64,000 nt of DNA from Timema cristinae (lineage: Eukaryota; Arthropoda; Insecta; Phasmatodea; Timematidae). The notes under the pieces were generated by a model. The model worked only from the letters and a program-made list of their open reading frames with translations. It was not told the DNA's origin and made no database searches. Positions 33,509 to 43,652 of this stretch are shown one piece after another. Position 1 is the first letter of the stretch. Every line of letters begins with the position of its first letter. The DNA lies in assembly GCA_039000515.1 (NCBI GenBank), contig JBCFYV010009882.1, forward strand, positions 60,690,277 through 60,754,276. The letters are read 5' to 3'. The position numbers and the translations under genes were made by a program.

Positions 33509-34335
33509 ATCCTTGTAGCTGTATTTAGCCCTGAAACTATCCCTGTATTTAGCTCTGCAACTATCCCTATATTTATCCCTGTAACTAGCCCTGTATTTAG
33601 CCCTGCAATTATCCCTGTAACTAGCTCTGTATTTAGCCCTGTAATTATCCCAGTATTTAGTCCTGTAACTCTCCCTGTATTTAGACCTGCAATTATTATC
33701 CTTGTATTTAGCCATGAAATTATCCATGTAACTAGCCCTTTAACTATCCCCATAACTATCCCTGTATTTAGCCCTAGAACTATCCTTGTAACTATACCTA
33801 AAACTATCCTGTATTTATTCCTGCAACTATTCCTGTATATAGCCCTGGAACTATGGCTGCAACTTTCTATGCAACAATCCCTATATTTAGCACTGCAACT
33901 ATCCCTGTATTTATTCCTGCATCTATACTTGTATTTAGCCCTGGGCCTATCCTTGTTTATTATTCCTTTAACTATCCTTGTAACTACCCCTCCAACTTTA
34001 CATCTATCTATCCCTGCAACTATACCTGCAACTATCCTTGTAGCTATCCATGTATCTTGCCTTGTAAATATCCCTTCATTTATCCTGTAAATATCCCTAT
34101 ACAGACCTATATCCCTACGAATATCCCTGTATCCATCCCTGCAACTATCCCTGCAACTATTTCTCTACATATCCCTGTATTTAGACCTTTAGCTATTCTT
34201 GTAACTTTCCCTATAACCAGCCTTGCAGCTAGACCTGTAACTATCCTTGTAACTATCCCTATAACTAGCCCTGTAAAAAGCCTTGTATCTACCCTTGTAT
34301 TTAGCCCTGTAACTATTCCTATAACTAGACCTGTA
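33509..34335. repeat. 12-bp unit minisatellite (CCCTGTAACTAT / CCCTGTATTTAG)
   Basis: About 830 bp made of two alternating 12-base units, ccctgtatttag and ccctgcaactat, with point changes. Because 12 is a multiple of three and the units lack stops in several frames, long open frames occur on both strands: 33452-34090 (+, 212 codons), 33853-34410 (+, 185 codons), 33412-33753 and 34107-34394 (-). The predicted products are tetrapeptide repeats (IPVF/SPVT on plus; NTGI/TGLN on minus). Such frames follow from the repeat and do not by themselves indicate a gene. Confidence 0.85.
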
Positions 34336-34589
34336 ACTTTTCTGATACTTTCAGATTGGAATAGCAAGTACAAATTAAATAATGTATTGAACATTTATTT
34401 CAAACCCTGATTGTTACCATACTTTAAAGTAACGTTTTGTCGCATTGCAAGAAATATACCTGAGGGAGAACGTGTGATTGTTAAACAATGATGTAAAATG
34501 AAATTCAACCCTCAAGGAGTCAAGGGTGTTTAATGGAATGTGCGTCCCATTACTCTACAGAGGGATGGGTGAACTGCTGGTGATCGTTT

Positions 34590-34722
34590 CACTTATCCAA
34601 GCAGGTCTTTGAAATGTTTGGAGGACCTACCATGGGTAAACAATGTTGATATACCAGGACTTGAACCTAAGACTATCAATGTAATTTGGTGTACGTTCTA
34701 TACTGCCTGAGCTAAAGTGTCT
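34590..34722 (-). mobile_element. SINE family E, 5' head fragment
   Basis: On the minus strand, gtcagacactttagctcagg leads to the B box ggttcaagtcctggtat and then gtttacccatggtagg. This is a family E head without the rest of the body. Confidence 0.55.
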
Positions 34723-34845
34723 GACGTGTGTAGCTGGTGAGGAATGCATCACCTTTATATGTCAGGATGTCAGTCGCTCTCCAACCTCCAATAGAACGAG
34801 GACAGTCGATTCCATCGTGCGTACCTGTAAGCTGACACACAAGAC

Positions 34846-35733
34846 GATGCTTAGGAAGGATAATCATATGGTGGTACTGCTTGATGCTTAGGAAGAATGA
34901 TCATATAGTGGTACTGCTTGATGCTTAGGAGGTCTGATCATATGGTGATACTGCTTGATGCTTAGGAAGAATGATCATATAGTGGTACTGCTTGATGCTT
35001 AGGAGGTCTGATCATATGGTGATACTGCTTGATGCTTAGGAAGGATAATCATATGGTGGTACTGCTTGATGCTTAGGAAGAATGATCATATAGTGGTACT
35101 GCTTGATGCTTAGGAGGTCTGATCATATGGTGATACTGCTTGATGCTTAGGAAGAATGATCATATAGTGGTACTGCTTGATGCTTAGGAGGTCTGATCAT
35201 ATGGTGATACTGCTTGATGCTTAGGAAGAATGATCATATAGTGGTACTGCTTGATGCTTAGGAAGAATGATCATATAGTGGTACTGCTTGATGCTTAGGA
35301 GGTCTGATCATATGGTGATACTGCTTGATGCTTAGGAAGAATGATCATATGGTGGTACTGCTTGATGCTTAGGAAGAATGATCATATAGTGGTACTGCTT
35401 GATGCTTAGGAGGTCTGATCATATGGTGATACTGCTTGATGCTTAGGAAGAATGATCATATGGTGGTACTGCTTGATGCTTAGGAAGAATGATCATATAG
35501 TGGTACTGCTTGATGCTTAGGAGGTCTGATCATATGGTGATACTGCTTGATGCTTAGGAAGAATGATCATATGGTGGTACTGCTTGATGCTTAGGAAGAA
35601 TGATCATATAGTGGTACTGCTTGATGCTTAGGAAGAATGATCATATAGTGGTACTGCTTGATGCTTAGGAAGAATGATCATATAGTGGTACTGCTTGATG
35701 CTTAGGAGGTCTCATCATATGGTGGTACTGCTC
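34846..35733. repeat. 37-bp minisatellite, 24 copies with higher-order pattern
   Basis: The unit begins gatgcttaggaagaatgatc and ends catatagtggtactgctt. Four main variants differ at a few sites: A (aaggataatc..ggtggt), B (aagaatgatc..agtggt), C (aggtctgatc..ggtgat) and D (aagaatgatc..ggtggt). Their order is A B C B C A B C B C B B C D B C D B C D B B B C', showing duplication of multi-unit blocks. The unit length is not a multiple of three and stops occur, so it is non-coding. It is not a CRISPR array, as there are no unique spacers. Confidence 0.95.
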
Positions 35734-36381
35734 TATGTGTTTGGGAACAAAGGTCATGAGTTCTAAATTCCAATACACAAGAGGTATTTTATTCTCGAAC
35801 TTATCAGCAAAGACTCAAATCGGTGGGCACATGAATTAAACGTCAAGCTCTTCCACTCTGTTTTGTTGCATGAACTGATAGTGAAACTTGTAGAAAAAAT
35901 TTGATTTGTGTACTATTCTACGATTAATAAACTTATTACGTATAATACTGCCTTTATATTTTCTGTTTGTAAATACATTTATATTAAAACATCAACCCTG
36001 TCAATATTATATAGGCCTATAAAAATTACAGTTAGGCCTACTTTACTTTGATGTTCAAACACAAACACAAATTTTGTGAACGATTTTATTCAAGTGAATA
36101 TCTTATACAATGTATAGTCTAAAATAATACTTAGATAGTCAATTTTCTTAATACAATGAAACCTCGTTCATCTGTGGGGTAATATGGACTTATTCTCGAT
36201 AAATATATCCGTTTAATACGTGAAATAAGCATACGGCACAAAAATCCAGTTGACTAATATATGTAGGTATTATTTAATTTAATCGTGATCACTGTATGAT
36301 TGTTTAATCATAATTTCTTGGTTGTGTACCACAAAGCACATAGAATTAATGCAAACTTTGTACAAAATAATTTGATATAGA
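35734..36381. other. AT-rich unassigned DNA
   Basis: No gene or recognised repeat. Confidence 0.45.
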
Positions 36382-36720
36382 TCGACATTTTGGTCTAGTG
36401 GTCAGCATAGCACCCATGGATACTGTTCTAGAGGGCCCAGGTTCGATTATTGGCAGCATCATAGGTATTTTTTCCCAAAAGGGAAACTGTTCTTATGGTC
36501 ACCATGGCCTGGTTAATTCGGCTTAAATTAGGTTTATGATTTACACTGGGTCCCCAATATCATAAACACTATCATCACATCCTCTCATTGCGGGTATGAC
36601 GTGTAATTCCTCCAATACATGACCCTGAGCAAGGTTTTGTTTCCAAAGCACGGCTAAAAGTCTACATACACGGTGACCGAACTAGATACATCTCTCAGTC
36701 AAATATGCCATACACTAAAA
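36382..36720 (+). mobile_element. SINE family D, full-length reference copy
   Basis: A tRNA-like head (ttttggtctagtggtcagca, B box aggttcgattattgg) leads into a body with aaactgttcttatggtcacc, cataaacactatcatcacat and ctcattgcgggtatgacgtg. It ends near aaatatgccatacac. The flanks aaaataatttgatata and aaaataatattatgata suggest an imperfect target duplication. Copies at 402-612 and 12733-12972 cover its 3' and 5' parts. Confidence 0.8.
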
Positions 36721-36734
36721 TAATATTATGATAC

Positions 36735-37060
36735 TACCATAAAGCCACATGGCTGACTCACTCACTGACATTAATGTTTACCCACTGCCAGATGAGCTAG
36801 AAATTTGAAATTTGGCAAACTTATAGCTTCTAGCCTGTAACCGATGGGAACATTCCCATAAGTTAAAAACAAAATTTTTAACCCCGGAAAAAAATTAAAA
36901 ATAGCTGAGAAACTTTAAAGTCGGTGTGGACCTTTCTTTGGAGGTCTCTTGTGTCTAAATGGTAAGACCTATCTAAAAACAGCTCTGGAATTACATTAGT
37001 TTACATCCACTTGCAAAGAAAACGCTCTGGGGTTTTGCAAAGCGAGTGTATATATATTTG
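36735..37060 (+). mobile_element. possible Helitron-like element
   Basis: ggctgactcactcactgaca, agctagaaatttgaaatttg and gcaaagcgagtgtatatata follow the order seen in Helitron-like repeats such as 16037-16283, but the terminal GCTAGT is not seen. Confidence 0.35.
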
Positions 37061-37990
37061 TTAAATAACATAAATATTTATACAACAACAAAAAAATGTC
37101 TCTCCGAGTTTCAGATATTTCTTACAATTTCAGTATCATCTCAATTTTCGTTAAACCATACAACTTTCAGTTTTGTTTGGCCTGGGTAAAGAAGATCTCA
37201 CCTTAGTTTACTAGTCTAATATTTTTTTAACATACGTACCGGGAACCACTTTGAGACTAATACGCTACTGCAACAAAGACTTACTCAAAACCAAAAGTTC
37301 AATCGGTACTAAGGAAACAAATGGAATAGTGGTGGTAAAAACGCAGTGTATAGGAGGAGCGAAGGCTATGTTTATTTCAAAGAGGTGTGATCTCTAAAAA
37401 TAGCTTCAAGCAGCAAGCAGACAGGTGACGGTCGGCAGACCACAGCCGTGGCCATGGCAGTGAACAGGCACCAACCCACGACCTTTCCCACTAGACCGGC
37501 TGCAGTCGATACCTGGCTGCCACGTGCCAGACTATGCCTCCCTCTTCCCCTCTAGCTCCCGGGTCATGTGAGGTGGGGGAAAGAAGGGTGGGGGTGGATG
37601 CTAGCGGCTGCTGTGTAGTAGGCCGACCAGACAGGCTAGGGTGGATAATACTCGATGTAGCAGAGGGGTAATTAATCAATATTTCATTTGAACTTACTCC
37701 CATGGGCCGAGGCTTGGCTCATTGTAGAATGACGAGAATGGTTTCGATGATTTAGGCCCGTCTTCATAGCTGATTGGTCAAAGGACTACAGGAGTTTCAT
37801 GTGGCCCCACTTAGAGCAGACACGAGTTAATTAATTAGCTATGAATAAGTGAGTATATCATATTAGCTGATGTTCCCATTTTTGACATTTGTGTTAGGTG
37901 TTTAGTTCTAAGGGTGGGGTATATAATTAACTTCTCTGTGAATTTATTGAAATAGATAATTCAACCATCACATCAAAATACTTTCTTTCA
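37061..37990. other. unassigned DNA with a strong GC-rich island
   Basis: The segment 37405-37720 is markedly GC-rich for the window (for example ggtgacggtcggcagaccac, ggctgcagtcgatacctggc, ggtgggggtggatgctagcg). A 70-codon minus frame (37491-37703) spans part of it and shows no recognised domain. It could be a promoter/first exon or the interior of an unrecognised element. No inverted termini were found. Confidence 0.3.
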
Positions 37991-38558
37991 TTAAGGACGT
38001 TACCTACTTGTGACGTCATGGCAGGTCAACACAGTCTGTCTCATGTTAGTGAAGATACGTTTTAGTTAGCTAGTTTTAAAGATATAACGTTGAAAGAAAA
38101 TACAATAAATTCATATATAATTTTAAATATAGTCATACAAAATGATTATTTTTATCTTAAAGTAGTTTATTGTAAACGTATTTTTTAATAAATCCTCTAC
38201 AACTTAGGCTCTATGGCCTGATCACGAAAATGGCCTGTAGGAGTTTTCCTGCCAGAATAAAGATTAAAAAAGTCTAAAAAAGCAATCAAGAAAAATTTAA
38301 TTTTAAAAAGCAAGTCAATGTTTACAAGGCGCAAATAGTGACTGTATAAACTCGTCAAAGGAAGAGGGGAAGTGTTATCAGCGGATAATCAAAAAGCCTC
38401 GCAGTGTGAACTTTTCATTTTATTTTCTCTCTTTCTATTTCGTACATTGGCGTCTAACTGTGATACTGATAGTGCTTAGATTGCTCAGGTTTCAAGGTTA
38501 AGATATAACCCGCTTCGCAAAAAAAGCCTCGAAATCTCTAAGTAGGCAACTTAGTTAA
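37991..38558 (+). mobile_element. MITE G, copy 2 (568 bp)
   Basis: Left end ttaaggacgttacctacttg then tgacgtcatg. Right end ctaagtaggcaacttagtta a. The ends are inverted repeats of about 19 bp with TTAA at both extremes. The interior phrases atataacgttgaaag, ctgtaggagttttcctgcca and tatttcgtacattggcgtct recur in copies at 30190, 54936, 61330 and 63213. No coding capacity is evident. Confidence 0.85.
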
Positions 38559-38579
38559 GCCATGAAACGTCCTACTTTA

Positions 38580-38781
38580 TTATATAATTACTAATCGGAT
38601 AGTCCTTTTTGATTTTTTTTTTAAACCCGTTTTACCGTTCTACTATGAAGTTTGAGATTTTAAAACGGTGTTTCGGGAGAATCAACCTAAAACACCATTT
38701 TAAAATCTCAATCTTCATAATAGAACGGTAAAACGGTTTTAAAAAATATTAAAAAAGACTATCCGATTAGTAATTATATAA
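38580..38781. repeat. 202-bp near-perfect palindrome
   Basis: The left arm ttatataattactaatcgga pairs with the right arm tccgattagtaattatataa. Pairing continues inward through gttttaccgttctactatga and aacggtgttt against aaaacaccattttaaaatct, with a central loop of about 15 bases (cgggagaatcaacct). The arms of about 90 bp differ at only a few positions. It could be a foldback MITE or a recent inverted duplication. It sits 22 bp from the end of MITE G copy 2. Confidence 0.85.
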
Positions 38782-39310
38782 GGTTCTTATTTGGAGATGT
38801 GAATTAGAGTTTACATGGCCAATTACTTTGGATCTCACTTTAAAAACAAGGCTCTAGTTACTATGTTATATAGTAATGCCTGAAATATACACATTATCCT
38901 AATTTGGTGGTTGTAGTCTGGCGAAGATTGGATATTTCTATGAACGTATTTCGAAAGAAACTTAACTATTTTAATGGGTCAATACCGAATTCATTCCGTT
39001 GTTTAACGGTGACCTAAATTTGTGGAACAAATTTTTAAAATGCTATATTTTTCTGCTTTGCTTAGTTTAATAAACTATGTCTGTTCATTTGAGAGTCTCA
39101 CGGTTTCTTGGAAAATTTGGCTTAAAAGCGCTTAATACCACCCTGATTATGTATTGTGGTCTCCAAAACGACCATATTTACAGCGAATTGAAGTTTTTAT
39201 CAAGGATTTAAAACAAAGACCCCATCATAAAAATACTACTAATAAATAACTCAATACGGGGAAGAAGGGACAAAATTATGCTTGATTGTGTAAAACTTTT
39301 TTTTTACATC
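38782..39310. other. unassigned DNA
   Basis: No gene or recognised repeat. Confidence 0.4.
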
Positions 39311-39578
39311 CATTACTGTTTCTGGTCTATGGCCTGGATCAGTTTTTTATTCAAGACATATATTTTCCACTTCCGACTTGTTAGTACTGTCCTAGCTTTA
39401 TATGCCTTAAAATCTAACTTAAGACTAGAACAGGCACAACATAGACATTAATTCATCACTGTGAAAGTGTAAATCCACATTTCACCAACGAAAAATTTAT
39501 AGGGCATGCCGGGAATCGAACCCGGGACTCTTAGCTCTATAGACAGACTCACTAACAACTGAGCCAAGGTGTCGGACT
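39311..39578 (-). mobile_element. SINE family E, full length
   Basis: On the minus strand the head starts gtccgacaccttggctcagt and carries a well-kept B box (reversed gaatcgaacccgggactc). The 3' end is the reversed cattactgtttctggtctat region. The strongly tRNA-like look of the head is the best case for mistaking it for a tRNA gene, but the SINE body follows it directly. Confidence 0.8.
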
Positions 39579-39711
39579 AGAAACTGAATAAAATAATCAA
39601 ATCAAATATTAATTCATTCCTTCTTCATTACCAAAACTTAAATGGGTTGTTAAATTGTTGCATATATATGTATAGGCCTCTCTATCATATAAACACACAT
39701 TTACACATACA

Positions 39712-40058
39712 TATCTTCTTCATAAGTCAACAACCCTAAGGTTGGTTTGATGTGATTTCTATCCATCCAGCGTTGGGCATACACTCAACCCTTCGGCTGG
39801 TTAGTGCTGCCTGCACCATCTGGTAGATGTTCCATGTACTAGGGGAGTTCAGAAAGTGTGGTGGTTTCCCATTGCCTTCCACACTGAATTTCAATGAGTG
39901 AGCATGAAAGGACCTACTAATTTTGCCGGGAAAGGTATTTTCACATACCTTCCAGGCTTAATTTACATTCCACAATCAATATGGGATCGATGGCTTTACT
40001 TCCCCTTAGAAGGAAGTTGTGCTACGGATTTTTGTCGCTAAAAGAAAATCCATCGATA
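39712..40058 (-). mobile_element. SINE family F, longer 3' region, head missing
   Basis: The segment ttgccgggaaaggtattttc, then cataccttccaggcttaatt and cttccccttagaaggaagtt, matches the other F copies. It breaks off at about 40058 before the tRNA-like head, so it is 5' truncated. At its other end it extends about 190 bp further (tcaacaaccctaaggttggt, ttggttagtgctgcctgcac-like text), giving more of the family's 3' region. Confidence 0.65.
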
Positions 40059-40172
40059 CATCCATATAATATACACACACATACACATAATTTTCTAATG
40101 CGTGTGTGTGTGTCTTATCACACCCTCCAGAAGCCCCTATATTACCTAGCAACCTGAAATTTTTCACACTTA

Positions 40173-40759
40173 AGGCTCAGCCACACAGAATGCGGGCTAC
40201 CGCAGGAGGTAGGACGTTGCCGGAAACCGCAGAAACCTGAGATGTCACACACACAGTGGTCCACTAGTGCGGGCGACGCAAAAGTTCTGTAAGAAAACAG
40301 CAGATTTTGCTATTTCATTATACTCGTTAAAAAAAAGTGGCTATTGCGTGCTATTGAAAATTAATTCTTCTTCTGACGAAGAGGAAGTGCTTGCTTTATT
40401 CACTTTGATGTGAACATGTAGAAAAAGAAAATGGATCCATGAGATAAATAAGAAATGAGAGCTGCTTGGCAAATATCATAGACTGCCGGGAATTGCATTC
40501 TTTTAAAGAGAGATTTTTTATTTATTTTCGTACCTCTTTAATGATCTTTTCTGCCTCCATGTTCCTACGAGAGGCCTAAAATAGACTAGAAACACAAACT
40601 GAAACTAGCCCGCTCCGTCCTTTCTTCAGCCCGCTGCGGTAGGATGGCGCATGTGTGACAGGGATGATGCGATATAATGTATTACAGATCAGCGTCCCTC
40701 TCGCTGCGTGCTGGGATCGCAGGACGCTGCGGTAGCCCGCATTCTGTGTGGCCGAGCCT
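40173..40759 (+). mobile_element. Harbinger-type transposon, internally deleted (587 bp)
   Basis: Terminal inverted repeats of about 32 bp: aggctcagccacacagaatg then cgggctaccgcag on the left, and its reverse gtagcccgcattctgtgtgg then ccgagcct on the right, with one mismatch noted. A 3-bp target duplication TTA lies on both sides (40170-40172 and 40760-40762), the length typical of PIF/Harbinger elements. A decayed piece of transposase coding sequence is inside (see next entry). Low divergence of the ends suggests a younger insertion than most in the window. Confidence 0.85.
40365..40577 (+). pseudogene. Harbinger transposase N-terminal fragment, broken
   Basis: The plus frame reads SSSDEEEVLALFTLM, a stop, CRKRKWIHEINKK, a stop, ELLGKYHRLPGIAFF, a stop, then REIFYLFSYLFNDLF. 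An acidic start followed by the KRKxWIHEINKKxxxxGxYHRL series and a Y/F-rich segment is the usual N-terminal layout of Harbinger-family DDE nucleases. Three in-frame stops and the absence of the DDE catalytic part mean it cannot act. It sits about 190 bp from the element's left end. Confidence 0.7.
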
Positions 40760-41099
40760 TTATAGTATAGACCACTGGACAGAATCCAATGGAGCAGGAT
40801 TTTCAACTATTTTTTTCTGGTTCAGTGGTAACTCAAAATTCCCACTAGGAGCCTCATAATGGAGGGTTTCTAAAAAACCGAAGTAAAAACCCATCTTGAA
40901 TCCCAGAAGCCCAGGAAGCTTACTGACTGATTGAAAATTCCCAATAGGGGTCCCAAACTAGAGGGGTTCACACAAATCAAAACCGAACCCATCTCGATGC
41001 CCAGAAGACCTCTAAAAACTGAAATTTTTCAAGCAGGCCTCCAAACCAACTAACCCTTTATCGATTTTGTAACCATATCTCTATATGTAACTTCCTCGT

Positions 41100-41560
41100 G
41101 TGTGTTTGTCTTTACACATCCTCTTGTCTTGATGCTCCTAGATGGCCTAAAATTTTTACACTTTTGAATACTTATAGTATAAAATAGGTGTCCCCAATTA
41201 TTTTTGATCGAGGTCCGTTTAAAAAAACCCGACATACTTCCATGGTCCAGTAAAACTTTAACAGTGACTCAAGCTCAAGCCTTATGGGACCATACTAATT
41301 AAAAAACGCGAATTTCTTTTCTTTTAGTTATTTTACTTATTTATTATTGCTGGCCTTCCATGACCACTACCCTGCAACCACCGAAATAGCATCATTTCTT
41401 CTGTTTATCGCTATCTCGTTAAGGTGCTTAAAAATGTATCTGCGGTCTACCATTTGGTGATCACTGGAATATACCATTGGACAGAACCTAATGGAGAATA
41501 ATTGTTTATTATTGTTTTCAATTTTTGTTTTTAATAAAAATATAATTAATTTAGTTCGTT
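41100..41560. repeat. unclassified repeat J, copy 2 (interrupted)
   Basis: gatggcctaaaatttttaca then cttatagtata on the left, and gaatataccattggacagaa then cctaatggag on the right, parallel copy 1. The intervening 282 bp is a hAT-like element. Confidence 0.5.
41185..41466. mobile_element. hAT-like MITE (282 bp) inserted in repeat J
   Basis: Left end taggtgtccccaattatttt then tgatcgaggtccg. The right end on the minus strand reads cagtgatcaccaaatggtag then accgcag. These are imperfect hAT-type inverted termini. The 8-bp flanks gtataaaa and gaatatac match at 5 of 8 positions. The insertion point is within about 10 bp of the homologous position hit by the Harbinger element in repeat J copy 1. 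Confidence 0.6.
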
Positions 41561-42924
41561 CTCATTTTATCTACTCTTATATAATAACTGACAGATTTTT
41601 TTTTTTACAAACAAGCCCAAGCTTTCATGCTTATAACAATTTTAAGATTAGGTTTTATTAGGTTGGTTAGTTTCATAATCAACCGGTCATAAACAGAACT
41701 AAACACTAGAAGGCCTATGTATGTACAGTACATACATATCTGTAAAAAAAACATTGCAATTTAACAACCAGATTAAGTTTTACAAATATATACAGCATTA
41801 TATCTGTATTTCAAAAGTATGTGTATATACTGTATTACGTTAATGTCGTGGGGATGATAAAGGTAGAATTGCGCCGCCACATATCACCTACATGCTATCA
41901 CTTCATGTCGCTTTCAATTAACATCCTAGTTAATTGTTCCGTGGATATTTATGAAAGTAGTATGACTTGGATCACTAAACCAACAGAACGTTTTCGGAAG
42001 CTGGTTTGGGTGTTTATTGCTTAAATGGAGCACACAAATAATAAATTAATGTAGCTACGGCCCAAACAGTCTTTTTGACTGTCTAGACCGGTGCACATAC
42101 CGTCCTCGCAACAAGGATAGTAACGATTCGTTAACCACTCTAAAACTATATTGTTCACTATATCATCTCAATACAACCAAAAAAAACGTATCCCGGCCTG
42201 CTTCGCTCAGAGCCGTGTTCCGGCTTCATTTATCTTTCGCGCGAGGGTCGAACAACTGACCACCCGTCTATGTACCAAGTTTTCCTTCCAACGATCGTTA
42301 ATTAACACGATTAAAACTTGAAAGCTTTCCAACACAACTCTTTGTTAGCCATCACGACTATAGTTTGTAAGCTCTCAGATGCACTAATCACCTTCTCAAG
42401 CGTCATTTTCTCACGTGCCCTAGCGACGAAAAGGCAAATCCGATCTTAAAAAAAACAACATAACTGGTATGATGCATCTCATAATAGATATTTACTGAAA
42501 ACTCGTAAGATTTGTGAAACGAAATAATAGGTATATACATTGTTGTAGAAATACTACAAAAAAGACAAAAAAAAATTAAATGATATACACTGTTACTCTA
42601 TAGCATTAGGAACTAGGAACACTGTTAAAGAAAAATTGAGAAAAGAGAAACATCTTTGTCCACCAAAGAGCATAAGAATCAAAATAATTTTCAAAGACCT
42701 GAATTAAAAAGTGCATATATATACATATGAGCTTATAGATCTGAATGTATTGGTTTTATAAAAATATACTTCAAATAAAAGTTTAAAAAAAATATTATTA
42801 CAAATTTACAATGATAAGTTATTTAGTATCGCAAATAGATGTGTAGAAATGATCGAAATTGGAAAATTCCCCCACTTAAAATACCTTCAAAGTATTTTTC
42901 TTGATAAAAAGATTGTTTCCATCT
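41561..42924. other. unassigned DNA
   Basis: No gene. A GC-richer stretch at about 42055-42430 (tcccggcctgcttcgctcag) stands out, without recognisable motif or long frame. The remainder is AT-rich. Confidence 0.4.
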
Positions 42925-43280
42925 TCTTTATTATGTTAACAGTGTTTATATATAAAATTTTATCAAAACCATTAAAGTGACTTTCGATCAAATCAATTTT
43001 TTCTCTTTTTGCCCTTCAGTAAACTTCTCTTAAATTTAGTGTTAGATTATCTAATTACAAAAAACCCTCGGGGGGATCTTAAGAAAACACTAGATACCAA
43101 GGTAAAATAGTTTCGGCTCTATCCCGAGGTACAGACAGACGGATGGCATTGCGAAAACAATTTTTTGTTGTTTCAGGGGGTCATTAAACGTCGACATTTA
43201 CCAAAATCTCGAGCTCGATTTTTTTGACAATCACAATACTTTTTCTACGAATGAGAGGTCGAGATAAAATAATAAAATTA
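42925..43280. repeat. dispersed-type repeat, single copy in the window
   Basis: The series gaggtacagacagacggatg, then tgcgaaaacaattttttgtt, tcagggggtcattaaacgtc, and gatttttttgacaatcacaa, tactttttctacgaatgaga is a pattern I know from abundant dispersed repeats of arthropods. The class is unknown to me, and only one copy occurs here, so the call rests on recognition rather than internal comparison. Confidence 0.4.
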
Positions 43281-43340
43281 ATCAAATAATATGAATATAC
43301 TTCCTTTTAATTTTACATTACTTTGTTCTTAGTAGTAATC

Positions 43341-43381
43341 TAATAATAATAAAAAAAAAAAATAATAATAATAATAATAAT
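43341..43381. repeat. (TAA)n microsatellite
   Basis: Imperfect (TAA)n with a central A run, just upstream of the 5'-truncated SINE. Confidence 0.8.
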
Positions 43382-43409
43382 TTTCTATTTTACTTTATTA
43401 TATTGAATC

Positions 43410-43652
43410 TCCTCGGTCCCGGCACAGATTTATCTGATTACCAAACCCTTCCTTCACCTATGACAAGACTTGTATTAATCACAACTTGTGAATGTGAGGA
43501 ATTCCAGGCCTCCAACATGGTTCGGATTCCACGTTAAACTGTAGGTCCTCCATTTCATCTCAAAATCACCCTACCATTACACATTAGCGTAAGTGCGAAT
43601 AACCTGAACGGGTAGTAAGACGCGGTGCTAATAACAACAAAAATAATAATAA
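43410..43652 (+). mobile_element. SINE, type A, 5' truncated with exact target duplication
   Basis: It begins inside the head (tcctcggtcccggcacagat) and runs through the A body, with the A-subfamily marker gacttgtattaatcacaact, to the tail gaacgggtagtaagacgcgg and TAA-rich end. An exact 11-bp repeat tatattgaatc lies on both sides (43399-43409 and 43653-43663). The truncation therefore happened during insertion, as expected of target-primed reverse transcription. Confidence 0.9.

Larger units (their letters stand above)
40090..41100. repeat. unclassified repeat J, copy 1 (interrupted)
   Basis: The phrases tagcaacctgaaatttttca before 40170 and tatagtatagaccactggac after 40762 form one unit interrupted by the Harbinger element. 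Later text (cccagaagcccaggaagctt; cccagaagacctctaaaaac) repeats a related motif. A second copy is seen at about 41100-41560, interrupted by a hAT-like element. Confidence 0.5.

Noticed and set aside
33452..34090. 212-codon open frame and overlapping 185-codon frame
   Set aside because: Both come from a 12-bp minisatellite that keeps several frames open on both strands; there are no gene signals around it.
34846..35733. CRISPR-like regular array
   Set aside because: Units are contiguous 37-bp repeats without unique spacers, in animal-type DNA; a minisatellite.
39480..39578. tRNA gene on the minus strand
   Set aside because: The A and B boxes are good, but the acceptor ends do not pair and the sequence runs directly into a SINE family E body.
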